A DNA stretch of 64,000 nt from positions 1 to 64,000 of the forward strand of contig NZ_JAUSLE010000003.1 in the NCBI RefSeq assembly GCF_030646845.1, given 5' to 3'. The DNA comes from Rhodoferax sp. Its GTDB lineage: Bacteria > Pseudomonadota > Gammaproteobacteria > Burkholderiales > Burkholderiaceae_C. The notes below the pieces were generated by a model, which ran no database searches, had not been told where the DNA came from, and saw only the letters and a program-made list of their open reading frames with translations. This document shows positions 35,675-46,172 of the stretch, piece after piece. The translations under genes and the position numbers were made by a program. Each line of letters opens with the position of its first letter. The first letter of the stretch is position 1.

Positions 35675-37108
35675 TCAGGACACCCGGCAGATTTTCAGCA
35701 TGTTGGTGCCACCCGGCGCACCCATGGGCTCGCCACAGGTAATGGCATAGACGTCGCCACTCTGAACAATGCCGCGGGATTTCAGGTGGTTCTCGGCTTC
35801 AGCCAGTGCCGTGTCACGGTCGGCACTGGTGTCGATGAACAGCGGTCGCACATTGCGGTACAGCGCCATCTTGCGTTGCGTCGCCACCTTGGAGGTGAGG
35901 GCGTAAATCGGTACCTGAATCAGGTGCCGGCTCATCCACAGCGCCGTCGACCCGCTGTCGGTCATGGCCACGATCGCCTTGGCGCCCAGGTGATGGGCGG
36001 TAAAAAGCGCCCCCATGGCAATGGACTGGTCGATGCGTTTGAAGGTCTTGCCGGTGAAATCGGCTTCCAGCTTGAAGTCTTCGTAGCCTTCGGCCACATG
36101 GCAGATATTGGCCATCTCGATGACGGTTTCCAGCGGGTACTTGCCGGCCGCCGTCTCGGCTGACAGCATCACGGCGTCCGTGCCGTCCAGCACCGCGTTG
36201 GCCACATCGCTGACCTCGGCGCGGGTCGGCACCGGGTTGGTGATCATGGACTCCATCATCTGGGTCGCCGTGATCACCACCTTGTCATGTTCGCGGGCGA
36301 GCTTGATCATGCGTTTCTGCAGGGCCGGCACGGCGGCATTGCCCACCTCCACCGCCAGATCACCACGCGCCACCATGATGCCGTCGCTGGCGAGCAGGAT
36401 TTCTTCCAGTTTCGGGATCGCCTCGGCGCGCTCGATCTTGGCAATCAGCCCCGGCCGGTGCCCATACTCGGCCGCCGCCACGTTGCACAGCTGGCGGGCC
36501 ATTTCCATGTCGATCGCATTCTTGGGGAAGCTGACCGCCACATAGTCGGCCTGGAAACTCATGGCCGTGCGGATGTCGTCCATGTCCTTGGCGGTGAGCG
36601 CCGGGGCGGTCAGTCCGCCGCCCTGCTTGTTGATGCCCTTGTTGTTGGACAGCTCGCCACCCAATCTGACGGTGGTGTGCACCGCCTCGCCCTTGACGGC
36701 ATCGACCGTGATGACGATCAGGCCATCGTTGAGCACCAGCACATCGCCCGCCTTGACCTCGCTTGGCAGCGCCTTGTAGTCCAGGCCCACGGCATTGATA
36801 TCGCCCGGCTCGGTGCGCGCAGCATCCAGCACGAACTTCTGGCCGGGCTCCAGCATCACTTTGCCTTCGGCAAATTTTCCGACGCGAATCTTGGGGCCCT
36901 GCAGGTCCGCCATGATGGCCACCTCGCGGCCCACACGATGCGCCACTTCACGCACTAGACGGGCCCGGTCAATGTGGTCTTGCGCCTTGCCATGGCTGAA
37001 GTTCAGGCGCACCACGTTGACCCCCGCTCGAATCATCTTCTCCAGCAACGCAGGGTCGCTGGAGGCTGGGCCAAGGGTGGCAACGATTTTGGTGGCGCGA
37101 CGGGGCAT
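35675..37108 (-). CDS. pyk: Pyruvate kinase
   Basis: This 477-aa glycolytic enzyme makes pyruvate and ATP from PEP. The N-terminus ATKIVATLGPASSDPALLEKM, the substrate/metal block LSAETAAGKYPLETV and the ATP/Mg block MVARGDLAVEVG are diagnostic. AAGGAG lies eight bases before the ATG. It is divergent from the hybrid kinase gene, with about 140 bp between the starts. The pyk-fba-purC order is familiar in Burkholderiales. Confidence 0.97.
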   Translation of the reverse strand: MPRRATKIVATLGPASSDPALLEKMIRAGVNVVRLNFSHGKAQDHIDRARLVREVAHRVGREVAIMADLQGPKIRVGKFAEGKVMLEPGQKFVLDAARTEPGDINAVGLDYKALPSEVKAGDVLVLNDGLIVITVDAVKGEAVHTTVRLGGELSNNKGINKQGGGLTAPALTAKDMDDIRTAMSFQADYVAVSFPKNAIDMEMARQLCNVAAAEYGHRPGLIAKIERAEAIPKLEEILLASDGIMVARGDLAVEVGNAAVPALQKRMIKLAREHDKVVITATQMMESMITNPVPTRAEVSDVANAVLDGTDAVMLSAETAAGKYPLETVIEMANICHVAEGYEDFKLEADFTGKTFKRIDQSIAMGALFTAHHLGAKAIVAMTDSGSTALWMSRHLIQVPIYALTSKVATQRKMALYRNVRPLFIDTSADRDTALAEAENHLKSRGIVQSGDVYAITCGEPMGAPGGTNMLKICRVS

Positions 37109-37250
37109 GGGGCGGACTCCTTGTTATGAACGTTCGATTTTTACACGGAAGTGGTTACCGGCCAGCATCAGATTGAGGCGCAGAGCAACGGGCAAAAAAT
37201 GCCGTTGATAATCGCAATACCCCCTTCCATGACCGAGACAATAAGGGCCT

Positions 37251-40200
37251 ATGCGCCGAAAATTCGACTTTAGCCCACGGCAGTATGGCTGGAAACCGTT
37301 GCTCTGGACCCTCGTGATGCTTGTCAGCGGGCTGTCGTTGACAGCCTACAGCGTGCATGCCACCCGTCAACGCCTGAATGCTGAGGCGCGGTTGCAGTTC
37401 AACCGGCAATTCGACCGCCTTGAAGAGTCCGTCCGGGCCCAGTTCAACCAGCCCTTGTACGGCATACGGGGCGCCATCGGCGCGCAGGCCAGCACAGGCG
37501 TCATGCGGCGGGCCAATTTTCGAGCCTATGTGGCATCACGCGACATTGCCGCCGAGTTCCCCGGCATACGTGGCTTTGGCTACATTGAGCGCGTCATGCG
37601 CCCCGACCTCGGCCGCTTCGAGGCCGCCGAACAGGCGGACCAGGCGCCCGGCTTCGTCGTCAAGACCTCGGGTGGCGCCGACGAGATGTATGTCATCAAA
37701 TACCTGGAGCCCCAGGCTGGAAACCGCGCTGCCGAGGGACTGGACGCGGGTGCGGAGCCGATGCGACGCGAGGCGATTGAACGCGCCATCAACTCGGGCC
37801 AGCCCAGCCTCTCCGGCGCCATGACGCTGGTTCAGGACGGACGCCAGGGGGCCGGTTTTATCTACCTGGTTCCTGTTTATCGGGACGGCATAACGCCGGA
37901 CACCCCCAAGGCGCGCCGGGCGGCACTGATCGGGCTCTTCTACTCGCCGCTGGTGGCCAATGAACTGCTGCTCAATTCCACCTTTGTTGCCAATGGTGTG
38001 GTTGATTTCGAGTTGATGGACGGACTGGGTGCTGACGCGGAGACGCTGGTTTTTTCCTCGGAGAAAACAGTTGCCGCCAGCACAGGCCGGATCAGGCCTG
38101 CAGATTTCAAGGCGACGCGCGCATTTCACAAGTCACGAATTGTGCCCATCGGCGGTCGCTTCCTGACGCTGCGCGCAGGCAGCAGCGCCGTATTTGAGTC
38201 GAATCTGGATCGCATCACACCACGGCTGGTGGGCATCGGCGGTGCCGCGCTGAGCCTGCTGCTGGCCACCATCGCCTGGCTCTTGCTCGTCGGCCGTGCC
38301 CGTGCCGAGTCGCTGGTGCGTGCCAAGACCCTCGACCTGGACCGTCTGGTTGGCACACAAAAAGCGACCAATGAAGAATTGGGCAAGGCAATCCGGGAAT
38401 CACGGGCCCTGATGGAAACCATTGACCAGCATTCCATTGTTTCGATTACCGACCCGGCAGGCAACATCACCTACGTCAATGAGATGTTCAGCCGCATCAG
38501 CGGCTACAGCAGCACGGAGTTGCTCGGACAAAACCACCGCATCGTCAAGTCCGATGAACAGCCTGATGAATTCTGGACCACCATGTGGACAACGGTTTCA
38601 AGCGGCTACGTCTGGCGTGGTGTGATCTGCAACCGCACCAAGGACGGCTCCCGGTATTGGGTGGACAGCGTCATCGCGCCGTTCTTCGACGACAAGGGCG
38701 CGATTGAGAAATATGTCTCCATCCGTGCCGACATCACCGCCGCCAAGGTAGCGCAGCAGGACCTGGCGGCCGAGCGCGAACGTCTGAGCCACATCATCAC
38801 GGGCACCAATGCCGGCACATGGGAATGGAATGTGCAAACCGATGAGCTCGTCATTAACGAACGCTGGGCCGACATCATTGGTTATGCGATTCAGGAACTC
38901 GCACCCGCAAGCCGGCAGACCTGGACGAACTATTGCCATCCTGACGATCTCCAGCAAGCCACGCAGTTGCTGACACAGCACATCGAAGGTGGCCTGGGCT
39001 ATTACGACTGCGAAATGAGGATGCGCCACCGGGATGGCCACTGGGTTTGGATTCACAGTCGCGGCAAGACTTCATCCTGGACCGCGGACGGCAAACCTGA
39101 ATGGATGTCAGGCACCCACCTGGACATCTCGAAGCGCAAACAGGCCGAAGAAGACCTGCGCCGCAACAACACCGTGATGCAGAGCATTCTGGACAACATT
39201 CCGGTGGGTCTGAGTGCGTTTGACAGTGATCTCAATCTCATTGCCAAGAACCGGCTGTTTCAGACCCACCTGGACTTTCCCGATGAATTGTTCAGCGGGC
39301 CGACAACCACGTTTGAAAGCATTATCCGGTTCAATGCAGACCGCGGGGAATATGGTGAAGGTGACCATGAGGAGACCATTCAGACCATTGTCGAACGCGC
39401 CCGCCACCCCGAGCCGCACCAGTTCGAACGGGTGCGGCCCAACAGTGTGATTCTGAACGTGCGCGGCGCGCCCATGCCGGGGGGCGGATTTGTCACCACC
39501 TACACCGACATTTCCCAACGCAAACAGGCCGAAGCAGAAATTGCGCGCACCACCGCGATGCTGCAGTCCGTGCTTGATGCCGCCTCGGAGGTGGCCGTGA
39601 TCACCACCGGGCTGGACCGCACCATCACGCTGTTCAACAAAGGGGCGGAGCGCATGCTGGGCTATTCGGCCGCCGAAGTCGTGGGGCTTCATTCGGCCGC
39701 ACTGTTTTTTGACGAACAGGAAGTAGCGGCCCGTGCCGATGTCCTGTCGGTGGAGCTTGGTCGCCCGATCACGGGCTTTGCCGTCGTGACTGACGAGTCG
39801 ACGCTGGGCAGGAGGGTCGAGTGGAGCTATCTGCGCAAGAATGGGGACCGGATCACGGTGGCGCTCGTCGTCACACCACTGTTTGACACCCTTGGCGTGC
39901 GTACCGGCTACCTCGGCATCAGCCACGACATCAGCACCGAGAAAGACTATGAAAACTGGCTGCGCACCGCCATGGAAGACGCGGAAGCAGCGACGGTCGC
40001 CAAGAGCCAGTTCCTGGCCAACATGAGCCACGAAATCCGCACCCCCATGAATGCCATTCTGGGCATGCTCAAGCTGCTGCAGAACACCGAGCTGTCAGCC
40101 CGCCAGCTTGACTATGCGACCAAGACCGAAGGTGCGGCCAGATCGCTGCTGGGCTTGCTCAACGACATTCTGGACTTCTCCAAAATGGATGCCGGCAAGA

Positions 40201-42254
40201 TGGCGCTGGACCCGCAGCCCTTCCGCCTGGATGACCTGATGCGCGACCTGTCGGTCATCCTGTCAGCCAGCATCGGCAAGAAACCGCTGGAGGTGCTCTT
40301 TGACATTGACCCGGCTACTCCCAAGCTCTTGATTGGCGATTCGATGCGCTTGCAGCAGGTACTGGTCAATCTGGCTGGCAATGCCATCAAGTTTACCGCG
40401 CAGGGCGAAGTCGTCATCCAGATCAAGGTGCTCGCGCGGACCGGCCCCGACACCACGCTGCAAATCTCGGTGCGCGACAGCGGCATCGGGATTGCCCCGG
40501 AGAACCAGAAGCACATTTTCGACGGCTTTTCACAGGCGGAGGCGTCAACGACCCGCCGCTTTGGCGGTACCGGGCTGGGCTTGTCAATTTCCAGGCGGCT
40601 GGTGGAACTGATGGGTGGCGAACTGGGCCTGCACAGTGTTTTTGGGCAGGGCAGTACCTTTCACTTCACCGTCACCCTGCCCGCCACCGACCAAGTGCCC
40701 GAGGGTGCGGAGATGTCCACCTTGCGACCGCTCACGAGCCTGAACGTGCTGGTGGTGGATGACAACCCCGTGGCGCTCGAGGTGCTGGCGGCCATGGCGC
40801 GGTCCTGCGGGTGGCAGGTTGACGCCGCCGGCAGTGGGGCCGAAGCCATTCGCCTGGTCGAGGCACGCGCCAACGCCAGTCTGGCGCCTTACCAGGCCAT
40901 CTTTGTGGACTGGCAGATGCCCGACATGGATGGCTGGGAAACCTCGCTGCAAATTCGGCAGTTGGCACCGGCAGCCGGCGCCCCCATCATGGTCATGGTG
41001 ACCGCGCATGGCCGGGAAATGCTCTCGCAACGCACGCAGGACGAGCAAACGCGCCTGAATGGCTTTCTGGTCAAGCCCGTTACCGCATCCATGCTGTTTG
41101 ACGCGGTGGCCGAAGCCGGGGCAGGGCACAGCAATCTGCGTGCAGGCTCCAGATCAAAAAATGCGAAACTACAGCGCCTGGAAGGTCTGCGCTTGCTGGT
41201 GGTCGAAGACAACCTGATCAACCAGCAAGTGGCGCAGGAATTGCTGAGCGCCGAAGGCGCGCTGGTGGAACTCGCTGCCAATGGGCAATTGGGCGTTGCC
41301 GCTGTGGCCGGCGCCGACCCGCAATTTGACGCGGTGTTGATGGACCTCCAGATGCCGGTCATGGACGGCTACACCGCCACGCGCGCCATTCGCCATGAGT
41401 TGGGCCTGCTGCACCTGCCCATCATTGCCATGACGGCCAACGCCATGGCAACCGACCGGGAGGCCTGCCTCGCCGCCGGCATGAATGATCACGTGGGCAA
41501 ACCGATTGACCTGCCCCATCTGATCAGGGTGCTGCAGAACCACGTCCGCCGCACCGCCGGCACCACCGCACCGCCAGCGCTCCCCATGACGGCTGACGCA
41601 ACGCTCCCGGGCGCAGTTGCCAAAAGCCCGGCCGCTACGCTGCCTCCGGTTGACGCCGTCGACGTGGACGGGGCGCTGGAGCGACTGGGGGACAACACCG
41701 AACTGTATGCCCGCATTCTCCAGTCCTACCTGGACGAGATCCGCAGTCTGCCCGATCAACTCGACGCGTTCTTGCTCGGCGGCGACCTGGCCGGCGCAAC
41801 CCGTCTGCTGCATACGCTGAAGGGACTCTCCGCCACGGTGGGCGCCGATTATCTGGCGGCCGTCGCCAGGACTGCAGAAAGCGCGGTCAAAGATGCAGAC
41901 ACCACGCTGGCGCATGACGATCTGCGCGCCAGCTTCCGCGAGGCCGTGGCATCGACCGGTCGCATCATGAGTCAGATCGCCCAGAATTTGACCCAGCCCG
42001 CGCCAGAAGAGTCCACCGCAGCAGAACCCGCGCTGGACACTGCCCAGTGGGTGGCGGACCTTCGGGACCTGCAGAGGCTGCTCAAAAGCTCCGACATGCG
42101 CGCCCTGGACGCCCATGCGCAATTGCGCCGAATCCATGCCCATGGTGCCGCTGACGAACTCCAAGCGCTGGACGCGGGCATGGCCGCTTTTGACTTCGCG
42201 CAGGGTGTGATTCAATGCGACATCCTGATCCGGAAATTCAGCCCTTCGATCTGA
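37251..42254 (+). CDS. CHASE-PAS4-HisKA-HATPase-REC-REC-HPt hybrid sensor kinase
   Basis: This 1667-aa membrane kinase contains a complete internal phosphorelay. An N-terminal helix (about 17-36), a periplasmic CHASE ligand-binding domain (about 45-315) and a second helix (about 325-346) are followed by four PAS-type domains (about 385-895). HisKA follows, with the phospho-His in [14 protein letters not shown] near 925, then HATPase ([28 protein letters not shown]; about 1030-1150). REC1 has its Asp in [14 protein letters not shown]2 has its Asp in [11 protein letters not shown] (about 1310-1430). The HPt domain has its His in [13 protein letters not shown] near 1520. The next gene overlaps it by 40 bp and encodes a REC-GGDEF output. 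The ligand is unknown; CHASE domains bind small molecules. Confidence 0.93.
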   Translation: MRRKFDFSPRQYGWKPLLWTLVMLVSGLSLTAYSVHATRQRLNAEARLQFNRQFDRLEESVRAQFNQPLYGIRGAIGAQASTGVMRRANFRAYVASRDIAAEFPGIRGFGYIERVMRPDLGRFEAAEQADQAPGFVVKTSGGADEMYVIKYLEPQAGNRAAEGLDAGAEPMRREAIERAINSGQPSLSGAMTLVQDGRQGAGFIYLVPVYRDGITPDTPKARRAALIGLFYSPLVANELLLNSTFVANGVVDFELMDGLGADAETLVFSSEKTVAASTGRIRPADFKATRAFHKSRIVPIGGRFLTLRAGSSAVFESNLDRITPRLVGIGGAALSLLLATIAWLLLVGRARAESLVRAKTLDLDRLVGTQKATNEELGKAIRESRALMETIDQHSIVSITDPAGNITYVNEMFSRISGYSSTELLGQNHRIVKSDEQPDEFWTTMWTTVSSGYVWRGVICNRTKDGSRYWVDSVIAPFFDDKGAIEKYVSIRADITAAKVAQQDLAAERERLSHIITGTNAGTWEWNVQTDELVINERWADIIGYAIQELAPASRQTWTNYCHPDDLQQATQLLTQHIEGGLGYYDCEMRMRHRDGHWVWIHSRGKTSSWTADGKPEWMSGTHLDISKRKQAEEDLRRNNTVMQSILDNIPVGLSAFDSDLNLIAKNRLFQTHLDFPDELFSGPTTTFESIIRFNADRGEYGEGDHEETIQTIVERARHPEPHQFERVRPNSVILNVRGAPMPGGGFVTTYTDISQRKQAEAEIARTTAMLQSVLDAASEVAVITTGLDRTITLFNKGAERMLGYSAAEVVGLHSAALFFDEQEVAARADVLSVELGRPITGFAVVTDESTLGRRVEWSYLRKNGDRITVALVVTPLFDTLGVRTGYLGISHDISTEKDYENWLRTAMEDAEAATVAKSQFLANMSHEIRTPMNAILGMLKLLQNTELSARQLDYATKTEGAARSLLGLLNDILDFSKMDAGKMALDPQPFRLDDLMRDLSVILSASIGKKPLEVLFDIDPATPKLLIGDSMRLQQVLVNLAGNAIKFTAQGEVVIQIKVLARTGPDTTLQISVRDSGIGIAPENQKHIFDGFSQAEASTTRRFGGTGLGLSISRRLVELMGGELGLHSVFGQGSTFHFTVTLPATDQVPEGAEMSTLRPLTSLNVLVVDDNPVALEVLAAMARSCGWQVDAAGSGAEAIRLVEARANASLAPYQAIFVDWQMPDMDGWETSLQIRQLAPAAGAPIMVMVTAHGREMLSQRTQDEQTRLNGFLVKPVTASMLFDAVAEAGAGHSNLRAGSRSKNAKLQRLEGLRLLVVEDNLINQQVAQELLSAEGALVELAANGQLGVAAVAGADPQFDAVLMDLQMPVMDGYTATRAIRHELGLLHLPIIAMTANAMATDREACLAAGMNDHVGKPIDLPHLIRVLQNHVRRTAGTTAPPALPMTADATLPGAVAKSPAATLPPVDAVDVDGALERLGDNTELYARILQSYLDEIRSLPDQLDAFLLGGDLAGATRLLHTLKGLSATVGADYLAAVARTAESAVKDADTTLAHDDLRASFREAVASTGRIMSQIAQNLTQPAPEESTAAEPALDTAQWVADLRDLQRLLKSSDMRALDAHAQLRRIHAHGAADELQALDAGMAAFDFAQGVIQCDILIRKFSPSI

Positions 42255-43222
42255 CCATGCTCTACAACGACACACCCATCGCGGGGCTGCTGGATGCCCC
42301 ACGCGGGAAACCCCGGCTGCTGGTGGTGGACGATCAGCCGATCAATATTCAGGTGATGTACCAGATCTTTGCGGCAGATTTCCAGGTGTTCATGGCCACC
42401 AATGGCGCGCAGGCACTGGCCATCTGCAAAGACAACCCGCCGGATCTGGTGTTGCTCGACGTCGTGATGCCCGGCATGGATGGCTTCGAGGTTTGCACCC
42501 TGCTCAAGGCTGATGAGGCCACACAAAACATTCCGGTGATTTTCGTTACCGCGCACAACGACGCGGCACAGGAGACCCACGGTCTGGAGGCAGGCGCCGT
42601 TGACTTCATTGCCAAACCAGTCAACCCTGCCGTGGTCCGGGCTCGGGTCAAGACGCATCTCACGTTGAAATTTCAGTCTGACATCATGCGAAAACTGGTA
42701 TTTCTGGATGGTCTGACGGGCGTCTACAACCGGCGTTATTTTGACCAGCAACTGGCGCTTGAATGGGCGCGCTCGGCACGCCATGACTCACCCCTGAGCA
42801 TTATCCTGCTCGATGTCGACTTCTTCAAACACTACAACGACCACTATGGCCATCAGGCCGGGGACGACTGTCTGAAACAAGTTGCCATGACGCTCAAGAC
42901 CTCGCTGAAGCGCCCAGCCGATCTGGTGGCGCGTTACGGCGGCGAGGAATTTATCTGCATCCTGCCTGACACGGCTTTCGACGAGGCGATGACCTTGGCG
43001 CGGCAACTGGAGCAGCAGGTCAGGGCCAGGCAAATCCCGCACGAGAAATCTGCCATCGGTCCATTTGTGACAATCAGTCTGGGGGTGGCAGCCCGATCAG
43101 AGCCGGACGTGGGCACAGAGTCTGGAGAGACGGTCAACGACAGCAACGCGCTGATTGCCTTGGCGGACGCTCGCCTGTACCGTGCCAAGAGCAGTGGCCG
43201 GGGACGGGCTTGCGGCGGCTGA
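42215..43222 (+). CDS. REC-GGDEF response regulator (diguanylate cyclase)
   Basis: This 335-aa regulator has an N-terminal receiver domain (residues about 32-150; phospho-Asp in LLDVVMPGMDGFE; conserved Lys in FIAKPVNP) fused to a GGDEF cyclase domain. The catalytic motif GGEEF is near residue 243. RPAD five residues before it is an RxxD product-inhibition site. Two starts are possible. The ATG at 42215 overlaps the kinase gene by 40 bp and has CAGGGTG upstream. The ATG at 42257 follows the kinase stop directly. It is almost certainly the output of the upstream hybrid kinase. It converges on the next gene with a 9 bp gap. Confidence 0.92.
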   Translation: MRHPDPEIQPFDLTMLYNDTPIAGLLDAPRGKPRLLVVDDQPINIQVMYQIFAADFQVFMATNGAQALAICKDNPPDLVLLDVVMPGMDGFEVCTLLKADEATQNIPVIFVTAHNDAAQETHGLEAGAVDFIAKPVNPAVVRARVKTHLTLKFQSDIMRKLVFLDGLTGVYNRRYFDQQLALEWARSARHDSPLSIILLDVDFFKHYNDHYGHQAGDDCLKQVAMTLKTSLKRPADLVARYGGEEFICILPDTAFDEAMTLARQLEQQVRARQIPHEKSAIGPFVTISLGVAARSEPDVGTESGETVNDSNALIALADARLYRAKSSGRGRACGG

Positions 43223-43231
43223 CAGCAAGCC

Positions 43232-43615
43232 CTATTTGAGCGCGGCCTCAATCTTCGCTTGCAGGGCTTCCAGTTTGGGAGGCTTCACGATGTACCCCAG
43301 GATCCCCAGCGGCAGCGCTGCACCCAGGGTTTCCTTGCTCGCGTCGGCGCTCATGAAAATCACTTTGGTGTGGCTGACGGCCTGATTGGGCAGCCCCCGC
43401 AGCTTTTTCACAAACTCAAGACCGTCCATCGGCTCCATGTGAATGTCTGTCAGGATCAGATCGGGTCGCAGCTTGACCGCGCTGATGAGTGCGGCGCCGC
43501 CATGTTCGCATTCATGCACATCCTGAATCCCGATGCGCATCAGACTGTTTGCGACGAAGGTACGCATCAACCGATCATCGTCCACGACCAGTATTCGCGC
43601 TTTTGTAATGTTCAT
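43232..43615 (-). CDS. Stand-alone receiver (CheY-like) protein
   Basis: This 127-aa single REC domain has no output domain. The acidic pocket is in ILVVDDDRLM, the phospho-Asp in LILTDIHMEPMDGLEF, the switch Ser in VIFMSADAS, and the Lys in GYIVKPPKLEAL. Such proteins act through protein contact or as phosphate shuttles or sinks. It is encoded between the REC-GGDEF gene and a lone HPt gene, pointing to the same phosphorelay. It is not a flagellar CheY by context, since no motility genes are present. Confidence 0.9.
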   Translation of the reverse strand: MNITKARILVVDDDRLMRTFVANSLMRIGIQDVHECEHGGAALISAVKLRPDLILTDIHMEPMDGLEFVKKLRGLPNQAVSHTKVIFMSADASKETLGAALPLGILGYIVKPPKLEALQAKIEAALK

Positions 43616-43685
43616 GGGTTTGGTTTTTTGCTATCGCGCCACTCAACCGGGGCGCCCGCTTGATTCTATGACGGCCATCGCTGCT

Positions 43686-44069
43686 TCAGCCGTCCCCTAG
43701 AGTGCCGCGATCAGACAAGTAGGACCGGATGTCCTTCAGCAAGAGAAGGAGTGCCGGCGCCAGATCGGCAAAAACAAGCTTGAACGAAGCCGCAGACTCG
43801 GTCTTGCTCAAGGCCTCCGCCCGCGTCACGTGTTCAATCAGCAGATCGTGACAAAAAATAGGCACAAATCCTTTGATGGCATGAATCAACCGGCCTGCCG
43901 CGGCCATATCACCCAGTTCAAGCTTCTGCCAGATCTTGTCAATGTCACTTCCCAGACTCTGTTCGACCATTCGCAGCAAATCGGCGGCGGCGGCCGCGTC
44001 ACCGGTATAGCCAATGGCCCGCTCGATGTCGAGATGGGTGGCTTGAGGGAAATGTTGGGGATCAACCAT
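43686..44069 (-). CDS. Stand-alone HPt phosphotransfer protein
   Basis: This 127-aa helical protein carries an HPt signature with the phospho-accepting His in RLIHAIKGFVPIFC. The usual Gly a few residues after the KG is replaced by Phe/Cys (canonical LKGxxxxxG), so it is a divergent HPt. The start is taken as the ATG at 44069 (MVDPQHF); GTG at 44075 is the alternative. It would transfer phosphate between the hybrid kinase and the lone REC proteins on either side. It is divergent from the next REC gene, with about 150 bp between the starts. Confidence 0.8.
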   Translation of the reverse strand: MVDPQHFPQATHLDIERAIGYTGDAAAAADLLRMVEQSLGSDIDKIWQKLELGDMAAAGRLIHAIKGFVPIFCHDLLIEHVTRAEALSKTESAASFKLVFADLAPALLLLLKDIRSYLSDRGTLGDG

Positions 44070-44223
44070 GCTCACGTCATAAGACTCATTGCAGGACCAG
44101 CCTGGTATCCACGCGAATATGCACCAGGGGCAGATGGCCAGCGGCCTCGCGCGCGCGTGGTTGACCCCATGTCAAGCCAGTAGGCACGACAATCCGGTAC
44201 ACCTTCCTTAACTCGGAGATTCG

Positions 44224-44661
44224 ATGCAACCACTACGGATACTGCTGGTCGAGGACCACCCGATCAATCAGATGATCGCAACCAATCTGCTGGAAAAGAA
44301 TGGCCACAAGGTCGTTCTGGCGAAAGATGGGCAAGAGGCGGTCGACCTGTTCCCCACAGCTTCCTGGGACATGGTCCTGATGGACGTGCAGATGCCAGTG
44401 CTGGGCGGGCTCGAAGCCACGAAAATCATTCGCGCGACGGAGCCGGCAGGACAACACACCCCGATTGTCGCCATGACGGCCAACACCAGCGACGCCGACC
44501 GGGACGACTGTCTGGCCTCGGGCATGGACGACCATTTGGCGAAACCGATCAGTTCGGCAGCCTTGCTTCAGGTGCTGGCGCGCTTCGTCAATATCTCGAA
44601 TGCCGGCAAGGTCTTGCCCTCCAGCACTTCCAGAAACGCGCCGCCGCCGGTGGAGATGTAG
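44224..44661 (+). CDS. Stand-alone receiver protein with a C-terminal tail antisense to pgk
   Basis: This 145-aa protein is a REC domain of the type usually found in hybrid kinases: [20 protein letters not shown], phospho-Asp in [38 protein letters not shown] and DDHLAKPIS. The domain ends near residue 120 (LLQVLARFV). The last 25 or so residues, from [10 protein letters not shown] onward, are encoded on the antisense strand of the 3' end of pgk, giving a 94 bp tail-to-tail overlap. This looks like loss of an original stop. GGAGA lies just before the ATG. Confidence 0.88.
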   Translation: MQPLRILLVEDHPINQMIATNLLEKNGHKVVLAKDGQEAVDLFPTASWDMVLMDVQMPVLGGLEATKIIRATEPAGQHTPIVAMTANTSDADRDDCLASGMDDHLAKPISSAALLQVLARFVNISNAGKVLPSSTSRNAPPPVEM

Positions 44662-45761
44662 CCCACCTGTTTTTCGATGCCGTACTTGGCAATCGCTGCC
44701 AGCGTGTCGCCACCGCCAGCAATGGAAAATGCGCTGGACTCGGCGATGGCGTGGGCGATCACCCGGGTGCCGTTTTCAAACGCAGGGAACTCGAACACAC
44801 CCACGGGCCCGTTCCAGACGATGGTGCCGGCGGCCTTGAGTTGCGTGGCAAGCGCCGCTGCCGTCTCGGGGCCAATGTCCAGAATCAGGTCATCGTCTGC
44901 CACATCGGTGGCGGCCTTGACGGTGGCCACGGCGTCGACCGCGAAGGTCTTGGCAGTAACCACGTCCGTCGGAATCGGAACTGCTGCGCCCCTGGCTTTC
45001 ATGGCATCCATCACGGCTCTGGCTTCTGCCAACAAATCCGGCTCAGCCAGACTTTTGCCGATCTTCAAACCGGCCGCCAGCATGAAGGTGTTGGCGATAC
45101 CGCCGCCGACGATGAGCTGGTCCACTTTATCGGCCAGGCTTTTGAGAATGGTGAGTTTGGTCGAGACTTTGGAACCGGCCACAATTGCCACCAGCGGGCG
45201 TTTCGGATTGGCAAGCGCCAGGGTGATGGCATCCATCTCGGCCGCCAGCAATGGGCCGGCACATGCCACCTTGGCGAACTGGGCGATGCCGTAGGTGGAA
45301 GCCTCGGCCCGGTGCGCGGTACCGAAGGCCTCGTGCACAAAAATGTCGCACAGGGCGGCCATCTTCTTTGCCAGTTCTTCGTTATTCTTCTTCTCACCCT
45401 TGTTGACGCGGCAGTTTTCCAGCAGCACCAGCTGGCCAGGCTGCACGCTCACGCCGTCCACCCAGTTGGCGAGGAGCGGCACGTCGCGCCCCATCAACTC
45501 GGCCAGGCGTTGAGCCACGGGCGCCAATGAGTCAGCCGGCTTGAATTCGCCCTCCACCGGGCGGCCCAGGTGTGAGGTCACCATCACGGCGGCACCGGCG
45601 TCCAGCGCCATCTGGATACAGGGAATGGAGGCACGAATGCGGGTGTCTTCTGTAATATGGCCAGCGTCGTCTTGCGGCACATTGAGGTCGGCGCGGATAA
45701 ACACACGTTTGCCGGTGACCTGGCCCTGGGCACAGAGGTCGGAGAAGCGGATGACGTTCAT
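44568..45761 (-). CDS. pgk: Phosphoglycerate kinase
   Basis: This 397-aa glycolytic enzyme interconverts 1,3-bisphosphoglycerate and 3-phosphoglycerate with ATP. Motifs include [42 protein letters not shown] and the nucleotide loop [12 protein letters not shown]. The start is the ATG at 45761 (MNVIRFSDL); the ORF-track extension has no family match. The C-terminus [16 protein letters not shown] has the normal length, so pgk itself is intact. Its final 94 bp are overlapped by the convergent REC gene. Confidence 0.97.
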   Translation of the reverse strand: MNVIRFSDLCAQGQVTGKRVFIRADLNVPQDDAGHITEDTRIRASIPCIQMALDAGAAVMVTSHLGRPVEGEFKPADSLAPVAQRLAELMGRDVPLLANWVDGVSVQPGQLVLLENCRVNKGEKKNNEELAKKMAALCDIFVHEAFGTAHRAEASTYGIAQFAKVACAGPLLAAEMDAITLALANPKRPLVAIVAGSKVSTKLTILKSLADKVDQLIVGGGIANTFMLAAGLKIGKSLAEPDLLAEARAVMDAMKARGAAVPIPTDVVTAKTFAVDAVATVKAATDVADDDLILDIGPETAAALATQLKAAGTIVWNGPVGVFEFPAFENGTRVIAHAIAESSAFSIAGGGDTLAAIAKYGIEKQVGYISTGGGAFLEVLEGKTLPAFEILTKRAST

Positions 45762-45821
45762 AGAGGACCCTGACGGTTGTGAAAGTGACTGCCCGGATTG
45801 TAGAAGCGCGCTACGCCCCAA

Positions 45822-46172
45822 TTACCAGCCCAGGCCGAGATGCAGCGGCAGGTACACCGCCATGCCCGCCACAATCGTGCCCAGCACCGCTTGTCCCGCC
45901 CCCTTGCGCCAGAAAAACCAGGCGGCGCCAGCCGCAACGGCAAACAGCCGGGCGTCTTGCCAGGTGCTGATGAACTGCCCCTGCGTCATCACCATTTCAG
46001 GCACGATGACGGCAGCCAGCGCGGCAATGGGCGCATACTGCAGGCCGCGCTGGGCCCAGTGCGGCAGCGTCCATGGTTTGCTGGAAATAAAGAAGAGTGA
46101 GCGGGTGATGACGGTGATCACCGTCAGGCCGATGATGACGCCCACCGTCCACAAGTCGGTGCTGCCGCTCAT
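45822..46172 (-). CDS. azlD: AzlD family branched-chain amino acid exporter subunit
   Basis: This 116-aa protein has about four hydrophobic helices and pairs with AzlC to export branched-chain amino acids or analogues. The sequence fits AzlD/YgaH: IIGLTVITVITRSLFFISS and GLQYAPIAALAAVIVPEM. The start is the ATG at 46172, overlapping the azlC stop as ATGA. The ORF-track extension to 46388 lies within azlC in another frame. It is the last gene of the def-fmt-azlC-azlD unit. Confidence 0.9.
   Translation of the reverse strand: MSGSTDLWTVGVIIGLTVITVITRSLFFISSKPWTLPHWAQRGLQYAPIAALAAVIVPEMVMTQGQFISTWQDARLFAVAAGAAWFFWRKGAGQAVLGTIVAGMAVYLPLHLGLGW

Noticed and set aside
33536-36163. 875-aa plus-strand ORF antisense to purC, fba and pyk
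   Set aside because: It lies opposite three well-recognised genes, has no family resemblance and a composition rich in His, Arg and Gly. Long antisense frames are common in high-GC DNA.
43623-43650. GCTATCGCGCC near the REC gene start as another repeat copy
   Set aside because: Only the first six bases match the repeat head. The TAGCTGC core and tail are absent.
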